From NCBI RefSeq assembly GCF_011601265.1, contig NZ_JAAOLX010000002.1:310001-374000 (forward strand): a DNA stretch of 64,000 bases, read 5' to 3'. Source of the DNA: Iodobacter violaceini (GTDB lineage: Bacteria; Pseudomonadota; Gammaproteobacteria; Burkholderiales; Chitinibacteraceae). Positions 63,139 through 64,000 of this stretch are shown in pieces. Within the stretch, counting starts at the first letter, position 1; every line of letters starts with the position of its first letter. Below the pieces are notes generated by a model. The model did not search any database. It was not told the origin of the DNA and saw only the letters and a list, made by a program, of their open reading frames with translations. The translations under genes and the position numbers were made by a program.

Positions 63139-63999
63139 ATGACTTTTGATGATTTTATTACAACAGCATGGGCAGATCATGGCGATCAGCCCTTAGCTGT
63201 TGCAGAACGGCTGAGCCACTCGCCCCAACTGGCGCAAACAGCCAGCCAGATTCAGGCTTTTACCCGCTTAATTACCCATGTGTATGGCGAGCATCTGGCG
63301 GATTGGGATGCGGGCATTGCCCTGCTGCAATCGCTCCCCCGTTTAACAAGCGAGCCAGCCGCAGTCAGCGCCATTGCAGCGGGCACCGCCACCCTCAAAT
63401 ATGGCCGGGGCGATCAGGATGCGCTGGCTTCGCTTACGCCGCTTGAGCAGACCATTACACTTGCAACGGCAAGCAGCCTGTTTGCTGCACAGCAAAAACT
63501 GGCTATGGCCATAGACAGCTATTCACAAGCGCTGATGACCTGTACGCAACATATCGCCCTGCCTGACCAGCCCCCTGCTCATCGCGCGCTTGCAGTGGGT
63601 GGCAATAATCTTGCCGGCGTACTGGAAGAAAAACCCCTTCGCAGCGACGCCGAAACAGCCGCCATGCTGCTGGCAGCGCAAAGCGCTCTTAAGTACTGGA
63701 AGCTGGCAGGCACCTGGCTGGAAACCGAGCGCGCCGAATATCGCCTCTGCCGCAGCAACTTGCAAGCCGGGCTTAAAGAAGAAGCGGTGCAAGCGGCCCG
63801 GCGCTGCTTAGAGATCTGCACGCAAAATAATGCGCCCGCCTTCGAGCTGTTTTTCGCCCATGCCGTACTGGCCATCGCTCAAAAAGACCAGAACGATGCG
63901 TTTGAACTACACCGCGCTGCGGCCATCGCCTGTCTTGAGCAAGTGCCCGCTGATGAACAGCACTGGTGTGAGGCAGAGTTAAAAGAGTTGAATCAGTAA
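63139..63999 (+). CDS. Helical repeat (TPR-like) protein of unknown function
   Basis: A complete 286-residue cytoplasmic protein ending at the window edge. The sequence is almost wholly helical and alanine/leucine-rich, with repeat-like units such as AAQQKLAMAIDSYSQALMTC and RLCRSNLQAGLKEEAVQAARRCLEICTQNN that resemble tetratricopeptide repeats. No catalytic motif or signal peptide is seen. I do not recognise the family. Confidence 0.7.
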   Translation: MTFDDFITTAWADHGDQPLAVAERLSHSPQLAQTASQIQAFTRLITHVYGEHLADWDAGIALLQSLPRLTSEPAAVSAIAAGTATLKYGRGDQDALASLTPLEQTITLATASSLFAAQQKLAMAIDSYSQALMTCTQHIALPDQPPAHRALAVGGNNLAGVLEEKPLRSDAETAAMLLAAQSALKYWKLAGTWLETERAEYRLCRSNLQAGLKEEAVQAARRCLEICTQNNAPAFELFFAHAVLAIAQKDQNDAFELHRAAAIACLEQVPADEQHWCEAELKELNQ

Positions 64000-64000
64000 A

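Overview
The window looks like the chromosome of a Neisseriales-type betaproteobacterium. Protein resemblance and gene sets (guaB, recA-recX, alaS, cysS, dsbB-oxyR, a 3-hydroxybutyrate/PHB degradation set) point to the Chromobacteriaceae and neighbours; Iodobacter is my best guess, but that is inference without a database search. Base composition is moderate, genes are densely packed on both strands, and I saw no rRNA, tRNA, CRISPR, prophage or transposase gene.

Layout. 1-8.6 kb holds threonine catabolism (kbl end, tdh), speG, a rubredoxin reductase, the dsbB-oxyR pair, a patatin-like phospholipase and guaB. 8.6-14.2 kb is a DUF1398 gene followed by an archaic (Csu-type) chaperone-usher pilus locus with three full spore-coat-U pilins and one 77-residue mini-pilin. 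14.3-24.6 kb carries a D-amino-acid dehydrogenase, an orphan PAS histidine kinase, recA-recX under a promoter with two palindromes, a Sel1-lytic transglycosylase, a LysR regulator divergent from a DsbA-like/NmrA-like pair, and a Bcr/CflA exporter. 24.6-31.1 kb holds alaS with a hairpin-rich leader, then a zinc/manganese-type ABC importer preceded by a translationally coupled 33-residue membrane peptide. 31.1-36.9 kb has a GNAT, DUF2325, a ClpP-like protease, a nitronate monooxygenase and a lipoprotein that fuses DUF1566-like modules to a di-haem peroxidase.

37.3-43.0 kb is a tightly overlapping six-gene lipid operon corresponding to Escherichia coli ynbABCD, with an added PlsC-type acyltransferase and a small membrane protein. 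It looks like a complete but undefined accessory phospholipid pathway: acylation, CDP-diacylglycerol formation, head-group transfer, dephosphorylation, plus a lipase-methyltransferase fusion.

43.1-54.5 kb reads as one physiological unit: a sigma-54 activator, two 17-bp operator-like repeats, a good -24/-12 promoter, a branched-chain-amino-acid-type ABC importer, a 3-hydroxybutyrate oligomer hydrolase, 3-hydroxybutyrate dehydrogenase and an esterase. I propose that the importer takes up 3-hydroxybutyrate, its oligomers or a related acid. The remainder (54.6-64 kb) holds periplasmic glutaminase, DUF2726, cysS, a small lipoprotein, an outer-membrane barrel, RDD and CPBP membrane proteins, a methyltransferase, a PraB-like secreted protein and a helical-repeat protein.

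Across the window lies a dispersed intergenic repeat family (three long copies near 21.5, 46.6 and 50.2 kb and two short ones near 19.5 and 29.5 kb), a CACAGAG/CTCTGTG palindromic element at two sites, a large REP-like hairpin near 48.1 kb, a perfect 40-bp tandem duplication and two long poly-C tracts.
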